A stretch of DNA of 64,000 bases, from NCBI GenBank assembly GCA_050485405.1, contig JBJHBI010000012.1, positions 14,508 through 78,507 of the forward strand. Reading direction: 5' to 3'. Below are positions 42,608-54,257 of this stretch, one piece after another. The DNA comes from Saliniramus sp050485405. GTDB lineage: Bacteria; Pseudomonadota; Alphaproteobacteria; Rhizobiales; Beijerinckiaceae. Position 1 is the stretch's first letter; each line of letters opens with the position of its first letter. The translations under genes were made by a program, and so were the position numbers. Under the pieces are notes generated by a model, which worked only from the letters and a program-made list of their open reading frames with translations, was not told the DNA's origin and did no database searches.

Positions 42608-43635
42608 CCGGCCATACCACGACGACCGCCACCGTGATCGATCACGCCGACCGCCCTTCGACCGGCGAGGCCTCCGCCCCGAGCGGCGAGGATGCGGCAC
42701 GCGAGGTCCGCCCCGCCGCCCTGCGGCTCATCGAGGCGGTCGAGCAGGTCATCGTCGGGCGCCGCGACACGATCACCCTCGTCGTCGTGGCGCTGCTCAG
42801 CGAAGGGCATGTCGCCCTCGAAGACATTCCCGGCATGGGCAAGACGCTACTGGCCAAGGCCGTCGCGCGGTGTCTCGACGGGGCCTTCCGGCGCATCCAG
42901 TTCACGCCGGACCTCCTGCCTTCCGACGTGACGGGCATCAATCTGTTCGATCCGCGCGATGCGAGCTTCCGCTTCAGGCCGGGTCCGGTTCTCGCCAACG
43001 TGGTGCTCGCCGACGAGATCAACCGGGCCACGCCGCGCACGCAATCCTGCCTGCTCGAGGCGATGGAGGAGCGCCAGGTCACGGTCGATGACGAGACCCA
43101 CCCGCTGCCGCGCCCGTTCCTGGTGCTGGCCACGCAGAATCCGGCCGAGCAGGAGGGCACGTTCCCCCTGCCCGAGGCCCAGCTCGACCGCTTCCTGATG
43201 ACGCTCGGCCACGGCTATCCGAGCGAGGAGGAAGAAGCCCGGATCGTCCTGCGATTCGAGCGCGCGAACCCGCTCGACGCGATCGAACCGGTGATCACCG
43301 GAGACGAACTCATGCGCCTGCGCGATCTCTGCCGGCATGTGCGCGTCGAGGAGAGCGTCCTGCGCTACATCATCAAGGTGGTGCGCGCCACACGCGAATG
43401 GCCCGGCATCCGCCTCGGCGCGAGCCCGCGCGCGACCCAGCGTCTGCACACGGCCTGCCAGGCGCTCGCAGCGGTCCGGGGACGCGGCTACGTCATTCCC
43501 GACGATGTGAAGACGCTCGCCATCCCGATCCTCGCCCATCGCATCGCGCCCGGTGCGGATGCGAGCCTCAAGGGCACGAGCCGCGCAGACCTCGTCAAGG
43601 CGGCGATGGAAAGCGTACCGGTTCCGACCGAATGA
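42604..43635 (+). CDS. MoxR-family AAA+ ATPase
   Basis: 343 residues. Walker A IPGMGKTLLAKAVA (about residue 77), Walker B VVLADEINRATPRTQSCLLEAMEERQVT, sensor 1 LATQNPAEQEGTFPLPEAQLDRFLM, and a lid domain with SPRATQRLHTACQALAAVRGRGYVIPDDVK. It hydrolyses ATP to remodel or chaperone targets with the vWA/DUF58 partner. Here moxR is the last gene of the operon, after DUF58 and DUF4129, the reverse of the more common moxR-first order. The start at 42604 overlaps the previous stop. Confidence 0.95.
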   Translation: MTGHTTTTATVIDHADRPSTGEASAPSGEDAAREVRPAALRLIEAVEQVIVGRRDTITLVVVALLSEGHVALEDIPGMGKTLLAKAVARCLDGAFRRIQFTPDLLPSDVTGINLFDPRDASFRFRPGPVLANVVLADEINRATPRTQSCLLEAMEERQVTVDDETHPLPRPFLVLATQNPAEQEGTFPLPEAQLDRFLMTLGHGYPSEEEEARIVLRFERANPLDAIEPVITGDELMRLRDLCRHVRVEESVLRYIIKVVRATREWPGIRLGASPRATQRLHTACQALAAVRGRGYVIPDDVKTLAIPILAHRIAPGADASLKGTSRADLVKAAMESVPVPTE

Positions 43636-43653
43636 CGAGCCCGCGGAGCCGCC

Positions 43654-45657
43654 TCACCCCTCGTTGAAGAACGCGTGCACGGCCCGCGCCGTCGCCGCAT
43701 TGACGCCGGGGGTGCGGGCGAGATCGTCGAGGCTCGCGCGGCGGATCGCCTTGACGGTACCGAAATGGTGCAGGAGCGCGCGCTTGCGCGCCGGGCCGAT
43801 GCCGGGGATCTCGTCGAGCGGGTTCTTCGTCAGCTCGCGCTTGCGCTTGGCGCGATGGGCGCCGATGGCGAAGCGGTGGGCCTCGTCGCGCAGACGCTGG
43901 ATGAAATAGAGCGCCGGATCGCGCGGCGGCAGGCGAAACGGCGCCTTGCCCTCGACGTGGAAGAGCTCCCGCCCCGCCTCGCGATCGGCCCCCTTGGCGA
44001 CGCCGATCACCGGGACATCCTCGACCCCGAGTTCACGCATGATGGCGCGCACGCCCGAGACCTGACCCGCACCGCCATCGATCAACACCAGATCCGGCCA
44101 GGCGGGGAATTCATCTGCGGAATCGTCGGCGAAGGCGGGATCGTCGGGGGGGCGGTCCTGGCCGGTATCGCCTTTCCCCTCGGGCTTGTTCTGCGGCTGC
44201 TCCTTCACCAGCCGCGCGAAGCGACGGCGCAGCATCTCGCGCATCATGGCGAAATCATCGCCGGCGGTGACCTTCTCCACCGGCATGTTGAAGGTGCGGT
44301 AATGCGTCTTCATGAAGCCGCCGGCACCGGCGACGATCATCGCGCCAACCGCGTTGGCGCCCTGGATATGGGAATTGTCGTAGACCTCGATCCGGCGCGG
44401 GCTGCGCGCCAGCCCCAGCGCATCGGCGGTGAGATCGAGCAGGCGCTGCTGCGAGGCGGTCTCGGACAAACGTCTGCCGATCGCCTCCTTCGCATTGCGC
44501 TGCGCATTCTCGACGATCTGGCGGCGCTCGCCGCGCTTTGGCGTGACCACCTCCACCTTGTGGCCTGCGCGCACCGCGAGCGCGGCGGCGACCACCTCGC
44601 GCTCGGGGCAATCGTGCGAGAGCAGTATCTGCTTCGGCGGCGGCTTGTCGGAATAGAATTGCACGAGGAAGGCGGTGAGCACTTCCTCGACGCTCATCGA
44701 CTTGTCGGCCTTGGGAAAATACGCGCGGTTGCCCCAGTTCTGCCAGTTGCGGAAGAAGAACACCTCGACGCAGAACTGCCCGCCCTCTTCCGCGATGGCG
44801 ACGACGTCGGCCTCCTCGACGCTCTGGGTGTTCACGCCCTGGCTCGACTGGATGGCCGAGAGCGCGGCCAGGCGGTCGCGGTAGCGCGCGGCGCGCTCGA
44901 ATTCGAGCGCATCGGACGCCTCCTGCATCTCGGCGGCGAGGCGCTCCTTCACGCGGGTGCTCTTTCCCGAGAGGAAATCGACGGCCTCGTTGGTCAGTGC
45001 GGCGTAATCCTGCGGCGCGATCTCGCCCGTGCACGGTCCCGCGCAGCGCTTGATCTGATAGAGCAGGCAGGGCCGGGAGCGGTTGTCGAAATACGAATCC
45101 GAGCAGGTGCGCAGCAGAAAGGCGCGCTGGAGTGCCGTCATGGTGCGATTCACCGCCCAGACGCTGGCGAAGGGGCCGAAATAGCGGCCCTTGCGGTTGC
45201 GTGCGCCGCGATGCTTGGTGAGCTGTGCCCCGCGCTCGTCCTCGGTCACGAGGATATAAGGCAGCGACTTGTCGTCGCGCAGGAGCACATTGTAGCGCGG
45301 GCGCAACTGTTTGATCAGGTTGGCCTCGAGCAGGAGCGCCTCGGATTCCGTGTCGGTGGTCACGAACTCCATCTGCGCCGTCTCGGTTATCATCCGGATG
45401 ATGCGGTTGGAATGGCCCTGGCCGCGCGCATAGGAGCCGACGCGGTTCTTCAGGCTCTTCGCCTTGCCCACATAGAGCACCTCGCCCTGCGCATCGATCA
45501 TGCGATAGACGCCCGGCGCGTTCGGCAGCGTCGCCCAGAATCGGCGAATCACCTCCATGCCGGTGCCGCCGACGAGCGCCTCGGCATCCATGGCGACATC
45601 CGGTGCGGGAGCATCATCGTGCGAATCGGTGGCGTTCGTGTCGGGCGTTCGGGTCAT
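43654..45657 (-). CDS. uvrC: Excinuclease ABC subunit C
   Basis: 667 residues. UvrC makes both incisions in nucleotide excision repair. GIY-YIG-type nuclease domain APGVYRMIDAQGEVLYVGKAKSL (about residues 45-67), cysteines of the FeS/structural region (RTCSD...CLLYQIKRCAGPC), UVR domain (RVKERLAAEMQEASDALEFERAARYRDRLAAL), RNase H-like domain (VYDNSHIQGANAVG) and C-terminal helix-hairpin-helices (EIPGIGPARKRALLHHFG). A charged low-complexity stretch of about 30 residues interrupts the region near residue 510. ATG at 45657 is chosen; longer starts add a non-family leader. Confidence 0.96.
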   Translation of the reverse strand: MTRTPDTNATDSHDDAPAPDVAMDAEALVGGTGMEVIRRFWATLPNAPGVYRMIDAQGEVLYVGKAKSLKNRVGSYARGQGHSNRIIRMITETAQMEFVTTDTESEALLLEANLIKQLRPRYNVLLRDDKSLPYILVTEDERGAQLTKHRGARNRKGRYFGPFASVWAVNRTMTALQRAFLLRTCSDSYFDNRSRPCLLYQIKRCAGPCTGEIAPQDYAALTNEAVDFLSGKSTRVKERLAAEMQEASDALEFERAARYRDRLAALSAIQSSQGVNTQSVEEADVVAIAEEGGQFCVEVFFFRNWQNWGNRAYFPKADKSMSVEEVLTAFLVQFYSDKPPPKQILLSHDCPEREVVAAALAVRAGHKVEVVTPKRGERRQIVENAQRNAKEAIGRRLSETASQQRLLDLTADALGLARSPRRIEVYDNSHIQGANAVGAMIVAGAGGFMKTHYRTFNMPVEKVTAGDDFAMMREMLRRRFARLVKEQPQNKPEGKGDTGQDRPPDDPAFADDSADEFPAWPDLVLIDGGAGQVSGVRAIMRELGVEDVPVIGVAKGADREAGRELFHVEGKAPFRLPPRDPALYFIQRLRDEAHRFAIGAHRAKRKRELTKNPLDEIPGIGPARKRALLHHFGTVKAIRRASLDDLARTPGVNAATARAVHAFFNEG

Positions 45658-45759
45658 GGCGCAGATGTAGGCTATGCGCATGCGCGGGAAAAGATGTGCC
45701 GTGACGGCACGGCGCCGGGGCACGAACCCTTCGGCAGCCCCAATCAGGCCGAATCACCG

Positions 45760-45778
45760 TTGTGCGACCATGGCACAA
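45760..45778. promoter_or_regulatory. Inverted repeat upstream of uvrC
   Basis: TTGTGC (45760-45765) and GCACAA (45773-45778) flank 7 nt, about 100 bp upstream of uvrC. An AT-rich patch of some 110 bp follows to about 45895. No LexA box of the alphaproteobacterial type was found here. Confidence 0.3.
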
Positions 45779-45937
45779 TGTTGTTCATGATTAATAACCG
45801 CTAAACATTTTATAAAAACAAGTATTCCACAATAATACACCCAAACAAATTAAAGCATACTTGCCATGGAACGATAGCTTTATTACTTCGCTTGAACATT
45901 CGCTGGGTGGCGCGGGAATCGACGGGTGGAGGTGGCG

Positions 45938-46297
45938 ATGTGGATTTTCGATCTCTGGCGCTGGCGTGTGACGCGGCGCCGCGTTGCGAACGAAGCACGC
46001 AGATTGCTCGACGAACATGGCATACGCGCCTTCTTTCGCGCGCATGAGAAAGCCTGGTCTGCCCAAGGGAAAGGGCGAGATCGGGAGGCGCGTTTTCATC
46101 GCGAGGTCTGCTATGCGATCTCGCGGCACCTGCAACGCCGCGCCGTTCTGGAAGCTCTGTTCTCGTCGAAGGCCGCCCGGAGCTACGATTCGGGCATCGC
46201 GGCGAGCCATCGGGCCGGGGGCACGGAAGCGGGGCCGCAATCGGGCCGCGACACGATGCAGGCGGTCCATGCCCGCTTGCTGCGCGACTTCGCCTGA
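45938..46297 (+). CDS. Small hypothetical protein
   Basis: 119 residues, not recognised. It starts MWIFDLWRWRVTRRR and is rich in Arg, Ala and His, with a predicted helical N-terminal half (VANEARRLLDEHGIRAFFRAHE). GGAGG lies 6 nt before the ATG at 45938. Codon use is like that of the neighbours and the third-position GC is high, which supports a real gene. It lies between divergent uvrC and a NAL-superfamily aldolase on the same strand (148 bp later). No motif suggests a function. Confidence 0.55.
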   Translation: MWIFDLWRWRVTRRRVANEARRLLDEHGIRAFFRAHEKAWSAQGKGRDREARFHREVCYAISRHLQRRAVLEALFSSKAARSYDSGIAASHRAGGTEAGPQSGRDTMQAVHARLLRDFA

Positions 46298-46445
46298 GAC
46301 CGGATGGCGCGATGCCGCCGGCGCCGTTTCGCGCAGACGAGGTTGGGAGGGGCAATGGTTGCCTCGCCGGGCCGGCCCGGCTTACCAAGGGCCAAAGCGA
46401 CCGGCCTCCGCCGGCCCGCCACGAGTTCTGATTGAGGATAAAGCC

Positions 46446-47381
46446 ATGCTCGATTCCAGCGCAAAAGGCGTCTACGTCATCGCGCCGACCCCATTCCACG
46501 ACGATGGCCGCGTCGACGACGCCTCCATTGACCGGATGACGGATTTCTTCCTCGAAGCCGGCTGCACCGGCGTCACCGCGCTCGGGATGATGGGCGAGGC
46601 CCCCAAGCTCGACGGCGAGGAAGCCCGCGCCATCGCGACCCGCATCATCAAGCGTGCCGGCAAGACGCCCGTCGTGATCGGCGTCTCCGCCCCGGGCTTC
46701 GCCGCGATGCGCACGCTCTCGCGCTCGGTGATGGATGCCGGTGCCGCAGGCGTGATGATCGCCCCGCCCTCCTCGCTCAAGACCGATGACCAGATCGTCA
46801 ATTACTACGCCCAGGCGGTCGAGGCGATCGGCAGCGACGTGCCCTTCGTGATCCAGGACTTTCCGCTCGCCATCGGCGTGGTGATGACGCCGGGCGTGAT
46901 CCGCCGGATCGTGCAGGACAATCCCTCCGCCGTGATGCTCAAGCATGAGGACTGGCCGGGTCTCGAGAAGATCTCGACCCTGCGCGGTTTCGAGGATGAC
47001 GGCTCGATGCGCCACATCTCGATCCTTTGCGGCAATGGCGGGCTGTTCCTCGATTTCGAATGCGAGCGCGGTGCCGACGGCGCCATGACGGGCTACGCTT
47101 TCCCGGACATGCTGGTCGATGTCGTGCGGCTTTCGCAGGAAGGCAAGCGCGACGAGGCGCATGACCTGTTCGACGCGCATCTGCCCATGATCCGCTACGA
47201 GCAGCAGCAGGGCGTCGGCCTCGCCGTGCGCAAATACGTGCTGCAGCGGCGCGGCATCATCGCCTCGCAGGCCCAGCGCAAGCCCGGCGCGGCGATCTCC
47301 GCCAAGACCCGCGCCGAGGTGGATTACCTGCTCGCGCGCCTCGCCAAGCACGACCCGCGCGCCGGCAAGCTCGTCGGCTGA
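46446..47381 (+). CDS. DapA-like (NAL superfamily) aldolase/dehydratase, substrate unknown
   Basis: 311 residues of the dihydrodipicolinate synthase/N-acetylneuraminate lyase fold. The Schiff-base lysine is present (AVMLKHEDWPG, near residue 162). The paired threonines of true DapA (GTTGE) are replaced by GMMGE, and the catalytic Tyr region (YNVPSRTG in DapA) reads IQDFPLAIG, without the Tyr and without the carboxylate-binding Arg. It is therefore not dihydrodipicolinate synthase and probably acts on a different sugar- or keto-acid. The ATG follows GAGGATAAAGCC. A strong stem-loop lies after the stop. Confidence 0.8.
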   Translation: MLDSSAKGVYVIAPTPFHDDGRVDDASIDRMTDFFLEAGCTGVTALGMMGEAPKLDGEEARAIATRIIKRAGKTPVVIGVSAPGFAAMRTLSRSVMDAGAAGVMIAPPSSLKTDDQIVNYYAQAVEAIGSDVPFVIQDFPLAIGVVMTPGVIRRIVQDNPSAVMLKHEDWPGLEKISTLRGFEDDGSMRHISILCGNGGLFLDFECERGADGAMTGYAFPDMLVDVVRLSQEGKRDEAHDLFDAHLPMIRYEQQQGVGLAVRKYVLQRRGIIASQAQRKPGAAISAKTRAEVDYLLARLAKHDPRAGKLVG

Positions 47382-47395
47382 AGCGACGCTACGAC

Positions 47396-47426
47396 GATGC
47401 GCCCGGATCGCGAGACCGGGCGCATC
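47396..47426. terminator. Stem-loop between convergent genes
   Basis: GATGCGCCCGG (47396-47406) pairs perfectly with CCGGGCGCATC (47416-47426) around a 9-nt loop, between the DapA-like gene and the converging tadG-like gene. It lacks a T-run, so it may terminate in both directions with Rho or protect transcript ends. Confidence 0.6.
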
Positions 47427-47455
47427 CTCCGGCCGGTACATCGCCGGTCGGGACG

Positions 47456-48784
47456 CTATTGCGAGAGAATGATCTCGGAATGCGGCCCCACACCATCGGG
47501 GACCGGGACGTCAGTCGCCGCGTAATCCGTATTGAGCACCAGCTGCGAACGCTCCGCGATCCGGATCTCGCGCGCCACGACCACGGTATAGGCGGATTCA
47601 CCGGCAACCGGTCGGTCCGCATCGACCACGAAGGTCGAGCGCGGCAGATAGATCGTGCCGAGCAGGGTCCGAGCATCGTTCGAACTGATCCGGAAGGTCC
47701 CGGGCCGCCCCGTACTCGTTTCGATGAAGAGTATGCCCGCGAGCGGCCCCTCCCGGCTCGCTGAGAAATGCAGGGTCGAATCGGCTCCGAAATAGGCGCC
47801 CGCACCCTCGTGGAACACGAAGCTGACATCGGTCGCCGTAAGGCGCGCGCCGGAATCGACACGGGTTCCTTCGCCGCCGATATGATAGGTGCCCGGCATG
47901 AAGGCGATATGGGCCGCACTGCCGATATCGATGCCGCCACAATATTCGCCCGGATACAGAATCGTCCGACCGCGCACCCGGTAGACCTCCTCGTCATGGC
48001 CGCAGATCCCGGCATTCGACACGGCATTGGCCCGGTGTTCGAGCGGATCGCCGATACGCGGGCATCCCGTCACGGGGGCGGGCGTCACCTGGCTGCTGCT
48101 TGAGGCGACCCCGCCATTCACGCAGATCAGGCTCGCCCGGATCTGCACGCCCGCATCGAGATGGAGGGCATCGGCGGCTCCCGAATCGACGTAGATACCG
48201 CAATCCTCCGCTTCGAGCCGCGCCGCATCACGCAGCGAAAGCCCCTTCGAGCGGCGCCTCGCCGTGCTGATCATGCAGATCGGCTCACGTCCCGCGAGGA
48301 GTGCCGTGGCGCGCACCTCGACCTCGGTGAGGCCGGTATTGAACAGGCTCGAGAAGATCGGGCTGACCTTGCTCGCCACCGCGACCGTGACCGAATCGCG
48401 CTCCTGCGAGACCTCCGCCGTCACTTGCGCATCGACGACGAAATTCGCCCCGGCGGCAATCACGGTCTGCGCATAGAGCCGTGCGGCTTCTTGGAGTACG
48501 TCCGATGAAACCGTGCCGATACGCAGTTCTCGCGCACTGACGATGGCCGCACCATCCGCGATCTTCTGCAATTGCGTGCGCGCGGCATGCCAGGTGCTGA
48601 CATCGACGGCGAGCGCGATGCAGCCGAGCAACGGGATCAGGGCGAGGGAGAAGAGCATCCCGATTCCGCCACGACGATCCACGGCGAAACGCCGCATTAT
48701 CGGTCTTGGCCGATCATCTCGCGCGGTCTGCTTCACGGTGGTTTCCTTCGCTGATGACGGCGGGTAATTGCGCGCCCGCTTCAT
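47456..48784 (-). CDS. TadG/TadE-like pilus-assembly-type protein
   Basis: 442 residues. The N-terminal region FAVDRRGGIGMLFSLALIPLLGCIALAVDVSTW is the TadE/TadG membrane anchor typical of Flp pilus loci; the rest (THAARTQLQKIADGAAIVSARELR, then a long extracytoplasmic beta-rich region) matches TadG-type proteins. It has several Cys that might form disulfides (ICMIS, EDCGIY, LICVNGG, GCPRIG, GICGHDEE, GEYCGG). No other tad/cpa gene is near. It overlaps the response regulator gene upstream by 4 bp (ATGA), so the two are coupled. A start at 48697 (MRRFAVDRR) is possible. Confidence 0.75.
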   Translation of the reverse strand: MKRARNYPPSSAKETTVKQTARDDRPRPIMRRFAVDRRGGIGMLFSLALIPLLGCIALAVDVSTWHAARTQLQKIADGAAIVSARELRIGTVSSDVLQEAARLYAQTVIAAGANFVVDAQVTAEVSQERDSVTVAVASKVSPIFSSLFNTGLTEVEVRATALLAGREPICMISTARRRSKGLSLRDAARLEAEDCGIYVDSGAADALHLDAGVQIRASLICVNGGVASSSSQVTPAPVTGCPRIGDPLEHRANAVSNAGICGHDEEVYRVRGRTILYPGEYCGGIDIGSAAHIAFMPGTYHIGGEGTRVDSGARLTATDVSFVFHEGAGAYFGADSTLHFSASREGPLAGILFIETSTGRPGTFRISSNDARTLLGTIYLPRSTFVVDADRPVAGESAYTVVVAREIRIAERSQLVLNTDYAATDVPVPDGVGPHSEIILSQ

Positions 48785-49653
48785 GATCGTCCGCCCGCCT
48801 TGAAGAAGCCGAAGGCACGCGCGGGGCTGGCGGGCGCGGCCTGCGGCTCGGTGCGGGTCTCTCTGAGTTGCGCACGCATTGCTGCGACCGGGTTCGCGAC
48901 GCCGGCACGCGCAGCCTCCCCGTCATCCCGGATGCTGAAAACGGGAGCCTCGCGCGAGGCGGCGGGCGGGTCATATACGGTGGGAGTGTTCGCGGGTGGG
49001 GTGGCCTCGGTCGAGAAGACGGCGTCGCACTGGGTGGATGCGGGGTCGTGACAGGTCGTCTCGACATCCGCTCCCGCGAGTTCGGCATAACGGCGCAACG
49101 CCGTGCGCGCCCCTGGCTCGTCTGTGATCTCCGCAACGATCCTCGCGATCTGCTCCAGGGGCTGCACGAGCACTATGCGCAGGCACGTTTCCGGATCGGG
49201 AGAAAGCGCGGGAGACGAAGCCGGACCGGTATCGCGCAGAGTGCGCAGGACGTAGCGCAGCTGGTAGCCGAGCATCCGCCAGTTCACCGGTTTCGTCGCG
49301 AAAGACGTCGCGCCGACCTCGTAGGCACGATCGATGGCGAACATGTCCTCGCGCCCGGTGAGCACCACGACCGGCAGGCGTGCGAAGCGAGGATCCTCGC
49401 GGATCGCGGCGCACAGCGCGAACCCCGTCATGACGGGCATTTCGAGATCGCTGATGACGAGGTCGAAACCGGGATCCGCATCGAGGATTCCCCAGGCCTC
49501 GCGCCCGTCACGGGCCGTCACGACGTCGCCGCCGGGATGGCTGAGCTGCGCCACGGCCATCTCGCGCATGATCGGGTCGTCATCGACCGCGAGAATGCGG
49601 ACAGGCTCGTCGAAGACGTAGATGAAACCTTGTTCGGTTCGTCCCAGCAGCAT
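48781..49653 (-). CDS. Response regulator with N-terminal receiver domain
   Basis: 290 residues. Receiver domain about residues 17-135: acidic pocket AVDDD, phospho-acceptor Asp in LVISDLEMPVMTGF, Thr in VVLTGRED and Lys in ATKPVNW. The rest has no recognised DNA-binding or enzymatic output domain and ends in a proline/alanine-rich tail. The start at 49653 (MLLGRTEQG) is chosen; the frame extends slightly upstream. Divergent from a hybrid kinase across 143 bp, so the two may form a phosphorelay. The overlap with the tadG-like gene links it to a surface structure. Confidence 0.85.
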   Translation of the reverse strand: MLLGRTEQGFIYVFDEPVRILAVDDDPIMREMAVAQLSHPGGDVVTARDGREAWGILDADPGFDLVISDLEMPVMTGFALCAAIREDPRFARLPVVVLTGREDMFAIDRAYEVGATSFATKPVNWRMLGYQLRYVLRTLRDTGPASSPALSPDPETCLRIVLVQPLEQIARIVAEITDEPGARTALRRYAELAGADVETTCHDPASTQCDAVFSTEATPPANTPTVYDPPAASREAPVFSIRDDGEAARAGVANPVAAMRAQLRETRTEPQAAPASPARAFGFFKAGGRS

Positions 49654-49796
49654 TTTCTCGGATCCCTTGGCTGTCCTCACATACAACCATAAATCTGACT
49701 ATCCGCTTAAATGCGTCGGTTAATGGCTCGCTTACGGAAATCAGGGATAGTTCTGCCGCACCGTCACACTGCAATGGTCGTGGACCAGGAGCGCGC

Positions 49797-52595
<2,799 letters not shown>

Positions 52596-52597
52596 TC

Positions 52598-53257
52598 TCA
52601 CCAACGCCGGCGCGGGCGCCGCCAGTCGCGGTCATAGCCGTAGCGCTCGGGATCGTACCAGCGCGGCGGGTGAGGCGGCTCGTGCCGCTCGTCGCGACGC
52701 GGCAGAAGCGCGCCCAGAACGAGCCCTGCAGCGAGGCCGAGCGCACCGACGGCGAGGGGGTGGCGGCGGGCGAAGACCCGGCTCTGGCGATAGCCGCGCC
52801 GGCCCGCATCGAGGGCGTCCTCGTAATGCTCATTGGCCCATTCGCGGGCATCTTCGTAATGCTCGCGCGCCCATTCGGCGGCGTCTTCCATCCCGTGCTC
52901 GGCCTGCTCGCGCAGATCGTCATAGGTGTCGGCGGCGCTGTCGCGCAGGTCGCGATAGGCTTCCTGAGCACGACGGCGCGCGGCGTCGACGGCCTCGCGG
53001 GTCGCCTCGTCGGCGCGTTCCGCATAAGTCTCGAGCTGCGCGCGCAGGGACTGGATCTCTTCCTCGACCTCCCGGCGTGCCTCGCGACGCGCCTTGCGGG
53101 CCATCCGCGCGGCGGTATCGCGGGCCTCGCGGGCCGTCTGGCGCACCCGGGCCGAGGGATTCGCGGAATAGGTCCCGGCCGGATTGGGAATCTCCTGCCC
53201 GGTTTCGGCCGCGCCCTCGCCTTTGCCCTTGTCGTTGTCGTCTTTCCTGGCAGCCAT
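52598..53257 (-). CDS. YqjD/ElaB-like (DUF883-type) membrane-anchored helical protein
   Basis: 219 residues. A long charged amphipathic helix (TAREARDTAARMARKARRE, then EHYEDA repeated twice near residues 125-140) is followed by a glycine-zipper transmembrane segment (VGALGLAAGLVLGALL) and an Arg/Pro/Tyr-rich C-terminal tail. The layout is that of the DUF883/YqjD group of inner-membrane proteins linked to stationary phase. GAGGGAG lies before the ATG at 53257. Last gene of a four-gene operon with DUF3618 and holin-like proteins. Confidence 0.75.
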   Translation of the reverse strand: MAARKDDNDKGKGEGAAETGQEIPNPAGTYSANPSARVRQTAREARDTAARMARKARREARREVEEEIQSLRAQLETYAERADEATREAVDAARRRAQEAYRDLRDSAADTYDDLREQAEHGMEDAAEWAREHYEDAREWANEHYEDALDAGRRGYRQSRVFARRHPLAVGALGLAAGLVLGALLPRRDERHEPPHPPRWYDPERYGYDRDWRRPRRRW

Positions 53258-53280
53258 GCCGATACTCCCTCGTTCGATGC

Positions 53281-53748
53281 TCAATCGCGCGAATGCGGCG
53301 CGGGGTCTGGGCGCATGCGGGGTCGGGCAGCCTCGTCGTAATCCTCTTGCGACGCCCCCGGTGGTTCCGCCCGCGCCTTTCGTCTGCGAGAGAACGCATG
53401 GGAGCGCGAAGGGTTCGGTTCGCGCGGATCATGCGCGCGCCGTTCCGCTTCGGCATATGCGCGATCAGCGAAATCTTGATCGTCGATATCCTGCCTGCGG
53501 CTCCCGGCCCGCCCGATCAGCCAGCCGATCCCGGCCATCACCGCGAGCACCGGCAGCGGATTGTCGCGCAGGACGCCCATCGCCCGGTCGACCACGTCGC
53601 CGTGGCGGGTGCGCCGGAGCGAGGCGAGCGCGTCGTCGACCATGCCCGAGGCCGAGAGCTTGTGTTCGATATGCCGCAGGGTCTCGTCGAGACGCGCCCG
53701 CGAGCGCGCCACCTCCGCCTCGATCTCCTCGATCCGCCGCCGGCTCAT
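53281..53748 (-). CDS. DUF3618 family protein
   Basis: 155 residues. The N-terminus RRIEEIEAEVARSRARLDETLRHIEHKLS is the DUF3618 signature, followed by one membrane segment (PLPVLAVMAGIGWLIG) and a charged, disordered-looking tail. The role is unknown; genes of this family are regularly next to DUF883- and DUF1469-type genes in Rhizobiales. Its start overlaps the holin-like gene by 4 bp. Confidence 0.88.
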   Translation of the reverse strand: MSRRRIEEIEAEVARSRARLDETLRHIEHKLSASGMVDDALASLRRTRHGDVVDRAMGVLRDNPLPVLAVMAGIGWLIGRAGSRRQDIDDQDFADRAYAEAERRAHDPREPNPSRSHAFSRRRKARAEPPGASQEDYDEAARPRMRPDPAPHSRD

Positions 53749-54257
53749 TTGCGCCTCCGGTTAGAGAACACGTCGCCGTCGCGGCTCACCGATTCGCGCG
53801 TGCGCCTGGGATCGAGCGTCGTCAGCGAGAGGCGGGAGCGCGCGATCAGGGCGAAGACGATCGCGAGCGCGAGCGTCACCCCGGCCACGATCAGCGCGGC
53901 GAGGGCGGACGAGCCGACGAGTACCGCAATCCATTCGACCAGAGCCGCCGTGAGCAGCACGATCGTCGCCACGCCGAAGATCGCCGCGGCCATCAGCATC
54001 ACGATACCTGCGATCAGGCGGCGGATGTTCTCCGAGAGCTCGGCGCGAAACAGCGCGAATTCGCGGCTTGCGAGTTCGCTCGCCTCGCGCAGCGCATCGG
54101 CGATCAGCTGGTAGAGCGCGCGGGGGCCGCGTTCGTCACCGCCGCGATCATCGCCGCCCGGGCCGCGCCGGCCATTGCCGGGACCAGAGCCCGGGCCGGG
54201 GCTGAAACCTCGCCCGGGGCCGGAACCTGGGCCGCCGCGCGGATCATGCTCTGTCAT
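53745..54257 (-). CDS. DUF1469/phage-holin-superfamily membrane protein (YqjE-like)
   Basis: 170 residues. After a Gly/Pro-rich low-complexity stretch (about residues 5-45), the core LYQLIADALREASELASREFALFRAELSENIRR leads to two membrane segments (IVMLMAAAIFGVATIVLLTAAL and ALAALIVAGVTLALAIVFAL). This is the YqjE/DUF1469 layout, a holin-superfamily protein that is a normal cell component, not a phage gene. ATG at 54257 (MTEHDPRG) is preferred; ATGs at 54275 and 54329 exist. It overlaps the upstream gene by 14 bp. Confidence 0.82.
   Translation of the reverse strand: MTEHDPRGGPGSGPGRGFSPGPGSGPGNGRRGPGGDDRGGDERGPRALYQLIADALREASELASREFALFRAELSENIRRLIAGIVMLMAAAIFGVATIVLLTAALVEWIAVLVGSSALAALIVAGVTLALAIVFALIARSRLSLTTLDPRRTRESVSRDGDVFSNRRRK

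Noticed and set aside
43675..45804. 709-residue open frame on the plus strand
   Set aside because: Fully antisense to uvrC, whose domains are unambiguous.
53745..54257. Phage holin as evidence of a prophage
   Set aside because: The YqjE/DUF1469 protein belongs to a chromosomal operon with DUF883 and DUF3618 genes; no other phage gene is present.
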